64,000 bases of DNA from Hyphomicrobiales bacterium (GTDB lineage Bacteria > Pseudomonadota > Alphaproteobacteria > Rhizobiales > Rhizobiaceae), in the NCBI GenBank assembly GCA_900466005.1, contig UEGQ01000010.1:1-64000 (forward strand), read 5' to 3'. Under the pieces are notes generated by a model. The model saw only the letters and a program-made list of their open reading frames with translations, searched no databases and was not told the origin of the DNA. This document shows, piece by piece, positions 62,646-64,000 of this stretch. Each line of letters opens with the position of its first letter. Position 1 is the first letter of the stretch. A program made the position numbers and the translations under genes.

Positions 62646-63464
62646 TTATTCCTTGGATACGGAGATGTCCGGGGCGTCGACCGCCTTCATCCCGACGGTG
62701 TGATACCCGCAGTCGACGTGGTGGACTTCGCCGCTGACGCCGGTCGAGAGATCCGAGAGCAGGTACATGCCCGACTTGCCGACTTCGTCCGTCGAGACGT
62801 TGCGCTTCAGCGGCGAATTGTACTCGTTCCACTTCAGGATATAGCGGAAGTCGCCGATGCCGGACGCGGCGAGCGTCTTGATCGGGCCGGCGGAGATCGC
62901 ATTGACGCGGATGCCGCGGCCGCCCATGTCGACGGCGAGGTAGCGCACGCTCGCCTCGAGCGCGGCCTTGGCGACGCCCATGACGTTATAGTGCGGCATG
63001 ACCTTTTCCGCGCCGTAATAGGTGAGCGTCAGAAGCGAGCCGCCGTCGTTCATGATCCGCTCGGCACGTGCCGCGACCGCCGTGAACGAATAGACGGAGA
63101 TATCCATCGTGCGGGCGAAGTTGTCGCGCGTCGTCTCGATGTAACGGCCCGTCAATTCATCCTTGTCGGAGAAGGCGATCGCGTGGACGACGAAGTCGAT
63201 CTTGCCCCACTTCTTTTCGAGATTGTTGAAGACGGCGTCGATGCTTTCGAGATTGGTGACGTCGCAGTCGCCGGCCATGAAGGCATCCAGTTCCTGCGCG
63301 AGGGGTTCGACACGCTTGCGCAGCGCGTCGCCCTGCCACGTCAATGCGATGTCCGCGCCCGCGTCACGGCAGGCCTTGGCGATACCCCATGCGATGGAAC
63401 GGTTGTTTGCGACGCCCATGATCACGCCGCGTTTGCCTGCCATGAGGCCGGAACCTTGAACCAT
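62646..63464 (-). CDS. fabI: Enoyl-[acyl-carrier-protein] reductase (NADH)
   Basis: FabI performs the last reduction of each fatty-acid elongation cycle and is the enzyme type targeted by triclosan. The 272-residue protein has GVANNRSIAWGIAKA for NADH binding and the catalytic Tyr-x6-Lys in YNVMGVAK. AGPIKTLAASGI and the C-terminal VDCGYHTVGM are also typical. GGGAAG lies upstream of the ATG. The histidine phosphatase gene follows, and a DnaJ-type gene precedes it on the same strand with a 123-bp gap. Confidence 0.96.
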   Translation of the reverse strand: MVQGSGLMAGKRGVIMGVANNRSIAWGIAKACRDAGADIALTWQGDALRKRVEPLAQELDAFMAGDCDVTNLESIDAVFNNLEKKWGKIDFVVHAIAFSDKDELTGRYIETTRDNFARTMDISVYSFTAVAARAERIMNDGGSLLTLTYYGAEKVMPHYNVMGVAKAALEASVRYLAVDMGGRGIRVNAISAGPIKTLAASGIGDFRYILKWNEYNSPLKRNVSTDEVGKSGMYLLSDLSTGVSGEVHHVDCGYHTVGMKAVDAPDISVSKE

Positions 63465-63587
63465 GTTTTGCTTCCCTGAGACTTTCGATTGAAACTGCCT
63501 ATGGCATAGCCCGCATCACGGTTCAAGATTGACCGGGATCATCTACTGTTAGGCTGCGTAACAAAGGGTGTGAATGTCACAAATACT

Positions 63588-64000
63588 TCACAAGAACAGC
63601 CCGTGGCGCATCAGCCGCATGAGGTCGGTGACCTTTTCGTCCGGCTTCTCCCAGAGCAGAACGCGAAGCTCCACGGCGAGCACACCGCGTTTTCCCTCGG
63701 CGTCCGCAAGACCGAGATCGTCGATGCGGATGACCTGGTCCGAGCCGGACCACGGCGGAACGGTGAGCTGAACCGGTCCGGTCGGCGTGTCGACGGTCGC
63801 CTCGCAGCCGAGAACGGCATCCTCGAGCGTGATCGGCAGGACGGTATGGATGTCGTAGCCCTCGGTGCGGAATTTCTCCGTCTTCTGGACCCGGATCGTC
63901 ACGGCGACGTCGCCACGCAGCATGCCCTGCACCTTGAGGCCCTGGCCCTTCAGGCGGACGACGTCTCCGTCCTTCAGGCCGCCGTCGAGGTTGACGCGGA
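63588..64000 (-). CDS. DnaJ-type chaperone, C-terminal part (gene cut by window end)
   Basis: The last 137 codons of this gene are visible, with the frame running from 63998; the 5' part lies beyond the window. The visible part is the substrate-binding C-terminal domain of DnaJ/CbpA proteins: LKDGDVVRLKGQGL, RGDVAVTIRV, YDIHTVLPITLEDAVLGCEATVDTPTG (in outline) and LTVPPWSGSDQVIRI. The J domain is not visible. Co-chaperone for DnaK is the expected role. The order DnaJ-type gene then fabI is common in rhizobia. Confidence 0.88.
   Translation of the reverse strand, partial: RVNLDGGLKDGDVVRLKGQGLKVQGMLRGDVAVTIRVQKTEKFRTEGYDIHTVLPITLEDAVLGCEATVDTPTGPVQLTVPPWSGSDQVIRIDDLGLADAEGKRGVLAVELRVLLWEKPDEKVTDLMRLMRHGLFL

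Noticed and set aside
1-64000. CRISPR arrays, rRNA operons, prophage or transposase genes
   Set aside because: No regularly spaced repeats, rRNA sequence, integrase or transposase was seen on either strand.

Overview
The window is GC-rich (roughly 64%) chromosomal DNA from an alphaproteobacterium of the order Rhizobiales. Gene content points to the Rhizobiaceae, most likely Sinorhizobium/Ensifer or a close relative. Supporting signs are a DUF6101 protein, a BA14K protein, a short ModE without a molybdate-sensing domain, an HPE1-like small secreted protein, bioMNY, glycine-betaine catabolism genes, an McpU-type chemoreceptor next to acyl-CoA genes, and CTTGAC/CTATAT-like promoters. About 56 protein-coding genes are supported. 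No rRNA, tRNA, CRISPR array, transposase or phage gene was seen.

Layout. 0-10 kb: a Cache-domain chemoreceptor, an HPE1-like secreted protein, purD, tex, cfa, a MipA/OmpV porin-like protein and ubiA. 10-16 kb: DUF6101, a large six-repeat DUF1217 protein, then modABC with a ModE-type operator in front. 15.7-18.5 kb, opposite strand: a TsaC/Sua5 - FAD oxidase - ModE(S) operon. 18.7-29 kb: a degenerate GGDEF protein, an unknown protein, gbcAB (Rieske oxygenase and reductase), a BA14K protein, phoX with a Pho box, a pirin and dxs. 29-47 kb: a signalling-rich stretch with an active-looking PAS-GGDEF cyclase and three more chemoreceptors (one with the complete amino-acid-binding dCache motif). Mixed in are DUF4424, tlyA plus a TrmA/RumA-type RNA methyltransferase, an enoyl-CoA hydratase / acyl-CoA dehydrogenase pair flanking a palindromic intergenic repeat, xseB and an HDAC-family deacetylase. 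47-53.7 kb: a thioesterase, a sorbosone-dehydrogenase-like protein, an HxlR regulator with a palindromic operator and a divergent SnoaL-like gene, the biotin ECF transporter bioMNY, a PP2C-type phosphatase and a YcaQ-like glycosylase. 53.7-55.8 kb: an AT-rich island with one gene for a 622-residue unknown protein that has a PD-(D/E)XK-like C-terminal domain. 55.8-64 kb: ribB(A), aroC, a CHASE/PAS/GGDEF/EAL protein, DUF1344, a histidine phosphatase, fabI and the 3' part of a DnaJ-type chaperone gene cut by the window end.

How it fits together. Most of the window is core metabolism: purine, riboflavin, chorismate, isoprenoid, quinone and fatty-acid synthesis, plus molybdate and biotin uptake. 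It is interleaved with environmental signalling: four orphan chemoreceptors, all on the minus strand, and three c-di-GMP-related proteins. Several regulatory sites are readable in the DNA: a Mo-box before modA, a Pho box before phoX, a possible BioR box before bioM and an HxlR-type palindrome. The strongest candidate for something undescribed is the lone AT-rich nuclease-like gene at 53882-55750. It differs sharply in composition from both neighbours and resembles a single-gene genomic island, possibly an orphan defence gene.
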